Position numbers and translations under genes: made by a program
The notes under the pieces: generated by a model
The model's input: only the letters and a program-made list of their open reading frames with translations
The model's database searches: none
Told to the model about the DNA's origin: nothing
Origin: Denticeps clupeoides
Lineage: Eukaryota; Chordata; Actinopteri; Clupeiformes; Denticipitidae
DNA length: 64,000 nt
Assembly: GCF_900700375.1 (NCBI RefSeq)
Contig: NC_041720.1
Span: 21,500,345 to 21,564,344 of the forward strand
Direction: 5' to 3'
Shown here: positions 45,257 through 56,130 of the stretch, piece after piece
Numbering within the stretch: the stretch's first letter is position 1
Layout: the number at the start of each line of letters is the position of its first letter

Positions 45257-47748
45257 CAGGTGCTCTTGATTTATGTCCCTATATAGCAATTCCATCCATT
45301 TTAAGAATTTGCCTGAAAACCCCATTTCCCCCAGTACCTGAAACAGGTACTGGTGCGAGACATGATTGAAAGCTTTTTCAAAATCTAAATTTAATACTAG
45401 AAACCTAATGTTTCTGTCTCTCGCATAACAGTTGGCATTTCGGATCAGTATTAGGCTGTCCATATTTTCTTCCCTGGCATGGCACAGGCTTGGTCTGGGT
45501 GGATCAAGTCTTTTAAAACTGTTGACATACGTTTTAATAAAATCTTACTAAAAAGTTTAGTCAAGGTTTAAAAGTGCGATCGGTCGCTAATTTTGTAGGT
45601 CTGTTTATCTCAATTTTTTACCCAACAGGGTGACTATTAAACGCCTCTAAAACTATCAGGGATTTGATCTAAATTCGCAAAGATTTTTAAAAAACATTAA
45701 AATGTCTGGTGCTAAAATATCCCAAAAGGTTTTATAAAACTCCACGGGGAGGCCATCATCACCTGGTGACTTTCCAAGTTTAAAACCTTTCAAAGCATCT
45801 TGTAACTCTAAAATCATGGTTTAAAGCACTGCTTTGATTTCCCAGTTTTTTTATCTACAGCCTGTAACACCTCTTTCAGGATTTCTTCATTTATTTCCTT
45901 TTGTTTTTAAAGGTCCCCATAAAACGTGTCAATTTCTTTTAAAATACTTTGAAGGTATTACCAATTTCTTTTAAAACTGTAATTTTTCTTCCTTTCATCA
46001 ATATTTTCTTAAAGAAATATCTTGTGCATTTTTCTGTCTCTTCTATATCTCTTTCCCGACTTTTCATAAAGACTTTACTCTTAGTTTCTGCCAAAACCTT
46101 CATTTGTCCTGTGCATTCTTTTATCCATCCCACTGTTTAAGAGATTAAAATATCTCTGTAATCTCTTTTGCAACCGCTTAATTTCCCTTTCTTTGTCTTT
46201 TCTTTTTTTTTTTTGCCTCTTAATTTGAAGAATATTTTTGTCTGTTCTTTTACCATCTCCCACCATTCTAATCGTGTTTTATAGAAGTCCTTTATGGACT
46301 GCCAGAGGCCAAATTGTTCTCTGTAATCTGTGACAATCTCTTCGTCCTCCAGCAGGGAGCAGTTTAACTTCCACAGGCCACCTCTAGTGGTCACACCTGT
46401 GGATAATTTCAGGGTGCATGAAAGCATAAAGTGATCTGAAAAGTAGAGTGGGGTTAAAGTTACTTTATTTGGAGAACAGTCCCTTGTGAACATAAAATCA
46501 ATACGGGAGGCTCTAGAGCAATCACCACTTACCCAGGTGAAGCCATCTTCACCTCCTCCTTTCCCATCTGTTTTAGATAAAACACAATTAAAATCACCAC
46601 CTACCACTGATGGCACCCTCCCCTTCTCATTATTCTGTTCCTGCCAAAAACTCTGGCTCCACCCCTTACCCTTCTTAACTTGTTAGCAAAGGATTTGGAG
46701 CAGTCCCTGTAGAGGTGACTAATTTCCCCAAATAGGTTGCACCTTCTACTAATTGTACAAGTATCATAACTGTGCCCTATTTCTCTACATTTACCACAAA
46801 ATAACTTTTGGCATTCCTCTGCCAAATGTCCTAATTCCCCACACTTTCTGCAAACCTTAGGCATGCCTTGATAGTAGATGTAGCCCCGATTCTCCCCCAA
46901 CACTTATCACTTGTGGTATTTGTTTCAGGCCCTGGTGTGTGCTTGGATCTTCCCATTGTTGAATGGTTATCCTCCAAGCACAGGTTCAGATGCCATCCTC
47001 GTCCACCACTTTCATAGGTGTACCCTTTACTGCGCAAAACCTTCGCCCATGTCTTCACCAGTCACAGTTTCATTAAACATTTCAACGACCCCCACATTTC
47101 GGGAACTATCTGTTTCTCAACCCTGAACATAGCAAACTGTGACTCAAAATTCTCTTAACATATTTGCTGTTCTTAAACTTAAGTCAAAACCATTGCTCTG
47201 TGGTAGGGATATAATGAGAGGGTGGTAGTAGCGTAATAGGTAAGACCCAGGTTCAAACCCCACTTACTACCATTGTGTCCCTAAGTTGCTCCAGGGGGGC
47301 TGTCCCTGTAACTAATGACGTCGTTCTGTATAAGTGCGTCTGATAAATGTTATAAATGTAAATATAATGCAGTTTATATCTTCAACACTAAACTTCAACA
47401 CATTCTGTACCGGCTTTCTCAAGAAATCTAATCTTGACATTGTTACCTTAACCCCATTTTTTCTCTAATCTGGAAATGTATGCTGTGGTGCCTCCACCTG
47501 CCAGCTTAAACAGTCGACATAGTGGAGGCACCTAACACCTCAAAGTAGACACACAAAAAATGAAAAGCAAACTCCAAAAACAAAAACTAACACTGTAAAT
47601 TCAGACACAGCAAAAATATAAAAAATAATATGATTGCTTACCTCCAAAAATTTATAAAAACACCTGGAAAAAGCAACACAATTTTCTCCCAAATTTGGCT
47701 ATGAACCAGCACAGACCTTCACTCTATTTAGCTCTATTTGTTGACGCC
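45257..47748 (-). mobile_element. Keno-like LINE 5' UTR, ORF1 and ORF2 N-terminal half (copy 2)
   Basis: Counterpart of 17220-19713. The RT motif A region (RNIRFLVLNLDFEKAFNHVS) and GFSGKFLKWMELLYRDI are in one frame here, where copy 1 has an extra T. SINE at about 47223-47360. Confidence 0.75.
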
Positions 47749-47813
47749 CCTCTCCATGGAAATCTTTAGTAAAAGGCAAAAGTTTTGTACATGATGAAGA
47801 TAAGCCCAAGCGA
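47749..47813 (-). ncRNA. U5 snRNA-like fragment (copy 2)
   Basis: Counterpart of 19714-19778; identical by eye. Confidence 0.6.
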
Positions 47814-48752
47814 CAACAACAGGGCCGTAATGGTGGAGAGTATCTCTTGTGGGTTTGGTGCTGACATTAGGCAGGGGCTCGCCAGCCCTCGGCCTTATCC
47901 ATTCAGCTCCAACCCCATTCCACCCCACAGCCAAGCCTGTGAACGATTGTCATAGAGCATGCACGGAAACGAACACAAATAACAGTTTCTTTTAAAAATA
48001 AAAAAATATTATGAATACTTGAATAAAAACAGCACAAATATCTATTATTTTTGTAATTTAATGATATCCATATTGTGTAATTCATTAAATTTGCACAATT
48101 TGGTATGATCTATACTGGTATTGATATACAACAAAACACTGACTTGATTAGATGAGTTGTAGGATGCAAAGGGCATTTTAAAACCAGCTGTGTGTTACAC
48201 TGTGTCTGACTGACCTTCTGGGCAGTGAGCCCAAATACGTTCCCAATGAACGTGTGTGCATCGGATAGAATGCATTTTTTGAAGACACATGACCTCATGC
48301 AATCAACAGATTCTTGTAGATTGTATGTCTTGCTGCCGTGCACTTGGCCCTCCATTGATTCAATTGTTTTAGGCAAGGGCATATAACTCAATCTGAAGGT
48401 TGCTGTAATCGTATCTCTGAGCAAAGGGAGTGTTGTATTGGGCAGCTGCTCTCATCCACTGTGAAGACCTAATAGGGTTTTGGTTCATCAGGATTTGTTC
48501 TTTGTTTGCTTTTGCAAATTAGCTGCCAAACGGGACTGTTATTTACTTCCATCTGGAGGACCGGGCTCAGTTGGGAAGCAGAGAACAAAGGCGGGAAAAC
48601 GTATCAAACAGTAAAAATACCCCCATGACTGTCAAAACATGCAATTGAGAGAATGTGCACACAAACAGTGCAAGTGTCTGTCATTCTGTAAAGACTGTTA
48701 CTGGTGAAAAGGCAAAAAGCTGGCAGTTTTTATTTGCAACACAACAGAGAAA

Positions 48753-48794
48753 GCGCACCCCTCCCAGAGGCATGCAATACTGGGTCGATGCATG
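48753..48794 (-). ncRNA. U2 snRNA 3' terminal fragment (copy 2)
   Basis: Counterpart of 20720-20761. The remainder of this U2 gene is at 49345-49405 and 49635-49684, separated by an L2 fragment (48798-48957), a CT microsatellite, an LTR and a SINE. Confidence 0.75.
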
Positions 48795-48797
48795 GTG

Positions 48798-48957
48798 TAA
48801 TGTCTCCTGATCTTCAACCTTCCAAAATTCTCCCACACCACCCCTCTGCTACGTTCCCTCCACTGGCTCCCAGTAGCTGCACGCATCATGTTCAAAATAC
48901 TGATGCTGGCCTACAAAGCCAAACATCTGCCAAATGCCTTAAATGTAAATGATAAAT
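48798..48957 (+). mobile_element. L2-like LINE 3' fragment (copy 2)
   Basis: Counterpart of 20765-20925. Confidence 0.7.
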
Positions 48958-48981
48958 GTCATGGCAGAGTATGTGTATGTT

Positions 48982-48995
48982 TGTCTCTCTTTCTT

Positions 48996-49025
<30 letters not shown>
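48982..49025. repeat. CT microsatellite
   Basis: TCTCTCTTTCTTTCTTTCTC followed by about 13 CT units. The position corresponds to the 13-N gap at 20951, so it is the likely reason the left contig ended. Confidence 0.9.
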
Positions 49026-49032
<7 letters not shown>

Positions 49033-49344
49033 TTGCAGGGTGGCTCCTCATCAGTCTATGATTGGACTCCTCCCCCTTCCTGTCATGATTGGTGGGCTGT
49101 AATAGGGCAGAGGGCACAAAATGGCGTCTGCTTTGGGACAAGAGGAAAGGGTGTTGGTGTGAAGTGAGGGGTTGTGACCAGAAGACAAGTCTTGAATCAT
49201 AACGCAACTGACCAGAACTGCTTTGTGTGTGTTTTGTTTATATGTCTTTGTTTGTAATAAATGGTTAGCCATAAGTGCAATCGTATCGTTTTGGAATTTC
49301 TGTTCCATTTGCCATGTCCCTGACCCTAGACCAGGGACGTAACA
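49026..49344 (+). mobile_element. Solo LTR candidate (about 319 bp)
   Basis: Starts TGTAATGTTGC and ends GACCAGGGACGTAACA, the same kind of 3' end as the gypsy LTR at 22650-23057. AATAAA at about 49256. No internal region adjoins it. It separates two pieces of a U2 gene. A fossil. Confidence 0.55.
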
Positions 49345-49684
49345 GTAGAGCAGAAGGTGCAAGCACGTTTGCAGACTCCCTGTTCTTAAAATCCGCTTGA
49401 TTTGTAATTGTAAAGTGAAGTGATTTTCACATGTGATACAGTGCACACAGTGAAATTTGTCCTCTGCATTTAACCCATCACCCTGAGTGAGCAGTGGGCA
49501 CCATGACAGGTGCCCGGGGAGTAGTGTGTGGGGACGGTGCTTTGCTCAGTGGCTCCTTGGCGGATTGGGATTCGAAGCGGCAACCTTCTGATTACGGGGC
49601 CATTTCCTTAACCGCTAGGCCACCACTGCCCCCAAATCTACTGCTGGGGGACGTATCAGATATTAAACTGATGAGAACAGATTT
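49345..49684 (-). ncRNA. U2 snRNA pseudogene, interrupted by a SINE
   Basis: On the minus strand 49684-49635 reads ATCTGTTCTCATCAGTTTAA then TATCTGATACGTCC, and 49405-49345 reads the central part (ATCAAGCGGATTTTAAGAAC and on to GCTC). The SINE at 49406-49636 lies between. Before the U2 part, an A-rich run (49685-49713 on the minus strand) repeats the LINE-poly(A)/U2 junction seen at 5688. Confidence 0.8.
49406..49636 (-). mobile_element. tRNA-derived SINE, near complete, in U2
   Basis: On the minus strand: GGGGGCAGTGGTGGCCTAGC, GGTTAAGGAAATGGCCCCG, GGTTGCCGCTTCGAATCCCA (box B), then AGCACCGTCCCCACACACTA and the tail to CACTTTACAATTACAA. Same family as 16573-16735. Confidence 0.85.
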
Positions 49685-49990
49685 TTTTCTTTTCTTTTTT
49701 TTTTTTTTTTTTTGTTTGCCACAAACATTTTAACAATGTCATTTTAAGGAACCAAAAAAGTACAGTTCAAGCCTTTGTTAGGCAATGACAAAGCACAGTG
49801 AATACAACCTTGAACAGGGCATCTGTCTGGCGTATTTCCCCCTCTTTTATCTGCTGGTCTCTTCACTGGAGTCTGGCAGTAGTCTGTGCGCTTGATTCAG
49901 TATCTCAGAGAAAACAGAAGCAGCAGCAGACGGTGGCATCTTACGACTGGTATTGAAATATGTGGTAATAGTAGTATATTGGTGCTAAAG
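49685..49990 (-). mobile_element. A-rich LINE 3' end (Keno-like, probable) and flank
   Basis: The minus strand ends in a long A-run directly at the U2 ATCTGTTC position. The sequence upstream (ACAAACATTTTAAC on the plus strand) is AT-rich and short of recognisable coding, consistent with a severely 5'-truncated U2-targeted LINE. 49800-49990 is otherwise unassigned. Confidence 0.45.
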
Positions 49991-51480
49991 TGGCCGAGTA
50001 CCCTAACTAGGACAGCCTAACTAGGGTGAATTGAACACTGTCTGTGCTTAACAGGGTGACTGTGTGATAGTGGACTTAATAACTGACACTGTGTCTGGGC
50101 CTTTAACAGAAGGTCAGAGAAAACGGGTGTCTTTTCAGTTTAAATCTAATGACTGAGTCTGAGTCCCAAACACTGACCGGCAAGCCGTTCCACAACTGTG
50201 GAGCTCTACATGAGAAGGATCTGCTCCCAGCTATGACCTGACTTTAGGTACCAGTAGTGACCCCCCACAGGGGGCGTGGCGGGTCGTAAAGAACTAAAAG
50301 TTCACTCAGGTACTGCGGGGCGAGACCACTTAGAGCTTTATAGGTGTAAAGTAAAATTATGTAGTCAATCCTAAATTTGATGGGTAACCAGTGCAGTGAT
50401 TTGTAAGACTGGGGTGATGTGGTTTCCTAGTTCTAGTTAGAACTCTCGCTGCAACATTCTGTACTAGCTGGAGATTCCTCATGCACCTACTAGAGCATCC
50501 AGAGGATTGTGTCCTCAATGAGGACACCTAGATCCTTTACATTTGTACTTGGTGAGATAGAAAGGCTATCCAGAGTTATGATGTAGTCAGACAGCTTATG
50601 TCTGGCTGCTTGAGACCCAAGTATGAGAGCTTCAGTCTTATCAGGGTTTAACAGGAGAAAGTTGGTGAGCATCCACTGTCTTAAGTCGTTCAGACAATTC
50701 TCTATTTTGTTCAGCTGCTGCCCCTCATCTGGCATTACTGATGAATACAACTGTGTGTCGTCAGCGTAGCAATGAAAGCTAATACCATGTTTGTGGATGA
50801 CGTCACCTAAAGGACGTAACGGACCTAGGATCAGACCGATATGATCTGAACCATACAAGGGCTGTTCCCTTAATCAATAGTGTCAAACGCTGCACTCAGA
50901 TCAAGCAGGACAAGCAGCTAGATGAGTCCCTGATCAGAGGCCAACAGCAGGTCATTAACCTCTTTAACAAGCGCTGTCTCAGTGCTATGATGAGGTCTAA
51001 ATCCTGATTTGATATATTTCATTGATATTGTTACTATCTAGGTATGCGCTCAGCTGCTGGGCTAAGACGTTTTCTAAAAGTTTGGATATAAACGGAATGT
51101 TTGATATCGGTCTATAATTTTTGAAAGCTGACTGCAATCAAGATCAGGCTTTTTAAATCAGGGGTTTTAATGACTGCTACCTTCAACAAACTTGGTACGT
51201 GGCCGGTACTAAGCGACGAGTTAATAATTCTGAGCATAGAATTTATAATATCGGGTGCTACTTGTTTAAGGAAACTTGTAAAAAAGCGAATCCAAAACGC
51301 AAGTACATTTGATTTAGATGAGATTAGTTTAATCAGTTCATGCTGTTTTATAAAGTTGATCGGTGGTCAGCTATTTGAAGATAATTTTCAATAGTAATAT
51401 CGACAGAGCTGTTTGTGCTTCTAATCTTGTCACTATTCGTAATTGTTTTGGTATTAAAGAAATTCATAAAATTGTCGCTA
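49991..51480 (-). mobile_element. L2-clade (Maui-like) LINE, RT region
   Basis: On the minus strand: [33 protein letters not shown] (motif A), [20 protein letters not shown] (motif C), CLNDLRQWMLTNFLLLNPDK, TEALILGSQAARHKLSDYII and SISPSTNVKDLGVLIE, continuing in broken frames toward the C-terminus (ARVLT to ALRSQG region, about 50460-50000). Decayed; different family from the L2 at 7846. Confidence 0.75.
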
Positions 51481-51775
51481 CAATGATAAATATGTAGAAC
51501 CTTCACTAGCTTAGCCAGGAATCCTGTACATCGTTTTTTTTTTTTTTTTTTAAGAACAAAAATTTTAAAACGAAGATGCAACCTCTGGCATTTGGGATGT
51601 CCGTGAGAGACTCCCCATGTTTGCGGAGCATGTCAAAGCTTTTGTCTGCTTTTGAAGTCTCACTTTGTTGAAGAAAAAGGCAGTGCATTTTTCATTTTCC
51701 TCCGACATTTGAGACCTGGCATGCAACAAAAATGTTCTGCGCTGCATTGTTTCGAGTAGTTGATGGTGAGGGTCT

Positions 51776-51808
<33 letters not shown>

Positions 51809-51875
51809 CCCCCCCCTCCCCCTCTTCTCTTGAACCCTTCACACCAATCTACCACCGAGGAGCCAGTTCTCTGTA
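51481..51875 (-). mobile_element. Tx1-B-family LINE fragment
   Basis: Matches ORF2 linker sequence of the LINE at 57073-58869 (KALTCSANMGSLSRTSQMPE and [16 protein letters not shown]), but two stretches are replaced by long T runs (51535-51551 and 51779-51808). Confidence 0.6.
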
Positions 51876-51879
51876 CTCG

Positions 51880-52265
51880 TACCACCAGGATTATTAAATG
51901 TTAGATCTCTCACACCTAAAACACTCATCGTTAATGAAATTATTACAGATCAAGAGTTGGATTTACTGTGCCTGACCAAAACTTGGTTAAAACAAATTTG
52001 TAGCAATAAATGAGAAGAGCAGGTGGCGTCGCAGGACATAGACATGTATTTAACTTTTTGAGATTCAACATAACCCATGTAGTCTCACGAAAAAATCATA
52101 AAATCATTCCATTGATTTATTCTTTATAATCATCTGAGTTTCTCTCAGATTTTGTCTCCAACTTAGTTGTATCTGTGGATAAAACCCTAATTGTCGGCGA
52201 CTTTAACAAATTAGAAGACTCACTAAGAACAACATTCCTGTCTATATCCTCCTGAGTCCTGGAAG
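51880..52265 (+). mobile_element. L2-like LINE fragment, endonuclease N-terminus
   Basis: Reads [34 protein letters not shown] and, near the end, KTLIVGDFNKLEDS, typical of the L2 endonuclease. A further piece in the same orientation, GPTHEGEHTLNLAFKILDNL, is at about 54640-54770; the intervening 2.3 kb holds other insertions. Confidence 0.6.
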
Positions 52266-52603
52266 AATTTTTTTTTTTTTTTTTTTTCCCAAAATATTTT
52301 TATTTAGTTTTTACCATATGTCCTCTGCAGTGGACAGCGGGTCTTTTTATATCATTTCATCATAGATTCATATAATGGTGTCATATGGACAATTCAAATA
52401 ATAATTAAAACATTAAAAACTGCTAAAATCTTATTTAAACATGGAAAAAGCTTGTACAATGTAGCAATTGAACTTTTGTTTACTAATGTAGATTGTAAAA
52501 AGCCACACATGAAGACCATGTGGTGTTGGAGAAGAGAATAGAGTGTGTAGAAAAACTCTTTCTCCCTCCACACAAAGCACTGTATTCAACCACTCCAATT
52601 TGA

Positions 52604-53098
52604 TGTTACCTGGCAGAAAGAGGCATGGCACAATAGAGGTTAAAAATGAACAGTTTCTAATTTATTAACACCGGTAAATAATTATTGTAGTTACATGTGA
52701 ATATTGAATGTAAAAAGGTACCAAGGTTACAGAGAAAGTAAACATGAGAAGAAAGAGTAAAGAGGGAGAAGAGAAAGAGAAGGGAAAGAGAGGGAAACCC
52801 CCCTGAGCAAGATAGCTCAGAGGTCCCTTTTCCACATGTGTGCAGACATTTATACCCCTGGCCTACAGGAAGTTGTCACTGGCCTACAGGAAGTTGTCAC
52901 TGGCCTACAGGAAGTTGTCATTGACCAATCAGAACCTGTTGTTTCTGATGTCACGCCCCCGGTGCCTCCCATTTGGTGAAGACAAAGAGGGTGGGCGGTC
53001 CTGACGGCTGATACTTCGCACGTTGACGTCGGACAAAAGACATGTAAAAACCGGGGTGTCGAATCTTCACCCACAACCGTCGACACAGGAATGTTACA
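52604..53098 (-). mobile_element. LTR candidate with 3 x 21 bp repeats before a TATA box
   Basis: On the minus strand a purine tract (GCAGGGGGAAG) precedes TGTAACATTCC at 53098. Three tandem 21-bp units (about 52859-52922) lie upstream of GGGGTATAAATG, and AATAAA is near 52660; the end is about TAACA at 52604. This arrangement (tandem repeats, TATA, polyadenylation signal) suggests a retroviral-type LTR. No coding next to it. Family undetermined. A fossil. Confidence 0.4.
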
Positions 53099-53281
53099 CT
53101 TCCCCCTGCAGACATCTGTTATGCAAGACAAAGCAGGCTCCCGCGATGTCCATTCTTACAAGATCATGTGAAATGGCAATTCATGCCTCCAGAAAGCATA
53201 ACAAGGTAACAGTAAGGCAACTTGGCAAACGATGAAATAAAAAACTTGAAATAATTATTTAAAACTATAAGGGGTTCTGAG

Positions 53282-53973
53282 TTAGGAGTGATATGCCAGA
53301 AAACATTTTTTTCCTTTGGAAATGCACAGAAACACATTGCATTTGATGTAATGGCAAAACCTATGTGAAATGCATCCACCTCTCCGGCACCGTGATGCAT
53401 AGGCTGCCTCCATCATCTTGGGCATATGGACAGCACCATATTTTTTCAGGCTGTCTCTGGGCTGTGGCTCCACACTTCGCCTCCTCTTAGGGGGAGTGTA
53501 CTCATCATTAGTGCTGACATCACTGACCACCTCATCAAACTCTTGACCTCGTCCCCACTGGGCTTGGACCGTAAGATCTTCAGCCAGGAGCAATCTGAAC
53601 TCAAAATACTGCAGCCTATCCTTCTCCAGTCTCCCACTCATCTCATGATCTACACTGTACACAATCCAGCTGTTAGTGGTAGCGAGATCAAAGAAAGGCA
53701 GAATGGTATGGACGGTCCATTTTCTTGTATGGCTAGACATTGGGTAGAAGCTGATCATTCGGTCACAAAGATCAACTCCGCCCATGTTAGTGTTGTACTC
53801 AGTTACAACAGCAGGTCGAGATCCATTAAGATGCCGCTTCTCTTTGGAAGACCATTTCATGCAGTTGTCCCGGGGCTCTATTCCATGGACAATGGAGGAC
53901 TGCCTTATTGTCCTGCCACTTAATCACTGCAATCTCTGATTGCTTTCTGACAACCAGCTCAGATGCACCTCTT

Positions 53974-54007
<34 letters not shown>

Positions 54008-54412
54008 CCCAAATGTGTTATCATTTGACATCTTTGACTTGCACTGTTTTGGGATTCTGTTTTTCGTGATGGTCCCTGTTCCCTGGAGACCACTAGCTTT
54101 CAGGGCATCTAGCAGTTTGACAGAAGTGAAAAATCTGTCAAAGTATAGGTGTGTTCCTCGTGGAAGAGTCTGTGCCATCTGATTGACAGCATTCCCTCCG
54201 ATTCCCAGGTGATGGTCAGTGAACGTGTTCTTGCCCTTATAAACCTCGAAGTCCAGCACCAGACCACTTGGACTGGCAAGCACAAAGGCTTGCACAATCC
54301 TTTCAACCTTACTCATCCGCTGGCTTTCTGTTTTGTGAACAATGGTCATAATGAGAGTTGGTAAATCCTGCTGTCCTCTCCAGAGGACACTGAATACAAG
54401 TTGTGTTTTCAA
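53282..54412 (-). mobile_element. piggyBac transposase (PGBD-like), decayed
   Basis: On the minus strand: [60 protein letters not shown], then (after an A-run) [20 protein letters not shown] and NKAVLH, NTNMGGVDLCDRMISFYPMS, and a C-terminal cysteine-rich zinc module CRRGGC...CHYIKCNVFLC. This is the catalytic core and C-terminus of a piggyBac transposase, which moves DNA by cut and paste at TTAA; the acidic residues of YFDRFF and GGVDLCD are present. The N-terminal third is not visible. A stop follows QREAAS, and the A-run (54007-53976) distorts the frame. Terminal repeats not located. Confidence 0.8.
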
Positions 54413-54770
54413 AGGGTTAAATTCACTTCACATGTTTGAAATCTTATTAAAGTTAAGACTATCATAATAAAGAAAAAAAAAAGATTTTTGACGGCACAGA
54501 CATATTTTCTATGAAATAATTAGCACTTACCTCTCCTATTGCCGTAAAATGTGGCTGATGCAATGCCGGCAATTTTGAAAAGTCAGTACATGTCACTTGA
54601 AAGGATGAGGGGCTTACTGAGCACATCATTAGAAAGCCCATATTACACTCAATTGGAGTTAACCAAAATATAACAGGACCTACTCATGAGGGTGAACACA
54701 CGCTTAATCTCGCTTTTAAAATTTTAGACAATTTATCAACGCTGATAAATGCTAATGAATACCCACACAC

Positions 54771-55920
54771 AAAGGGCTTCCCTTGGCTCAGCACCTCTTC
54801 AATAACTATAAATAACTCTGGTCCCAGGATATCCCAAAATGAAATAAAAAATTCCACTGGGAGTCCATCCAGGCCCGGAGTTTTCCGGCGATTCATGCAA
54901 TGAATTACCTTGGTGACTTCTTCTAAGGTAATGGGAGCCTCTAGGCTGCCCCGGGCATCACTAGGAAGAACCTTATCTAGCTTGGCCAGGAATCCTGAGC
55001 CCCAAACCGGGTCTGTACTCCATTTGTTAAAAAGATTTTTATAAAACGAAGTTGCAACCTCTAGCATCTGGGAGGTTGTCCGTGAGAGACTCCCCATGTT
55101 GGTTGCGGAGAGTTTCAAATCTTTTCTCCACTTTGGAGTCTCTCACTCTGTTGAAGAAAAATGCTGTGCATTTTTCGTTTTCCTCCAACTTTTGACACCT
55201 GGCACAGAACAAGGACGTTTTAGCCTGCTGCTCAAGCAGCTGCCGCTAATGATCCTTGAGCTCTGTGGCCTTACCAGGATTAAAAATTAAAAAAATTTTA
55301 AAACGAGAGTACAGTTCATGCAACTCCTCCTCTAAATGTGTGATACGCCAGCGGTGGGAGGCTCTGCGCTGTTTTGAATAGTTGATGGTAAGGGTCTTGA
55401 TTTTACTCTTGACCCCTTCCCACCAATCTATCACCGAGGAGCCGGGATCTCTGTACTCGGTCCAAAGCTTAAACTGGTCTAAAAACAGCTCCCTGTACTC
55501 CTCCTCTTCTAAGAGAGAGATGTTGAATTTCCAGTAGCCGGGACCATGGGCTGGGGCATCGACAATCTTTGCCTCCAGCATCACATGATCTGATGGCCAC
55601 TGGGGAGATACCCCCCATGCTAAAATGTAGTCGATGCGACTACAAGAGCCACGGGTATTGTGCCAGGTCATTCCCAGATCACTAGGGTTGCAAAACTGAA
55701 ACTGTCAGTAAGGTTGAAATGACGCACAAACTGTGGAATACTGACATCACCTTTCCCTTCTAGACATCTTGTCATTGGGGGTGACTTCAACATCTTCCTC
55801 GATGTTAAACGAAAGCTCTATACGATAGGTGGCTTTCACTGGAGCGTAGACGCACAGAACTCTAATGTGCTGCCACCTGGCCTGTCCCTGAAGCGAGCAC
55901 AGTAGCACCCTGGGGTGTCC
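54771..55920 (-). mobile_element. Tx1-B-family LINE, ORF2 fragment with micro-inversion
   Basis: About 95% similar by eye to the matching part of 57073-58869: TWHNTRGSCSRIDYILA, WPSDHVMLEAKI, GYWKFNISLLEEEEYRELFL, SRTTSQMLEVATSF, KTPGLDGLPVEFFISFWDIL. The stretch 55760-55801 is inverted in place relative to 58428-58469. Frame changes throughout. Ends at 54771 against an L2 fragment. Confidence 0.8.
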
Positions 55921-56130
55921 TCGCCGTGTGCTACTAGAAAAAAAATCTCTTAAAAAATAAAATGCTACCTAAATCAAACGTGAATAAGGGACCCTCCAAA
56001 TGGTCCAAATCCCACACCACAAAATTGAAAAATAAGTTAAATAAATATATAAATCCACCCCCTAGTTTAAAAATAGAAGGCAGTCGCTTTAACTTTCTGA
56101 GCTTTTTTGTTTTAAATAAAACTGCAGCCA

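Larger units (their letters stand above)
28048..48983 (+). repeat. Second copy of 1-20950 (same order and orientation)
   Basis: Every element in 1-20950 recurs here at an offset of about 28.03-28.05 kb. Differences are mostly one-base indels in homopolymers, microsatellite length changes and a few substitutions, with one complex change (14945-14985 against about 42990-43030). The match starts at window base 1, so the repeated unit may extend left of the window. It ends at the 13-N gap. Interpreted as unmerged overlapping contigs. Confidence 0.85.

Noticed and set aside
1-48983. Biological 28 kb tandem segmental duplication
   Set aside because: The exact 13-N gap at the end of copy 1, contig end at a microsatellite, and homopolymer-type differences fit unmerged overlapping contigs better. 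Kept only as the alternative.
49026-49344. Full LTR retrotransposon continuing into 20964-21620 across the copies
   Set aside because: The two pieces are on different contigs with a gap between; no evidence supports linking them, so each is listed as a separate fossil.
52847-52925. CRISPR-like array
   Set aside because: Only three directly adjacent 21-bp units without spacers, in a vertebrate LTR-like context.
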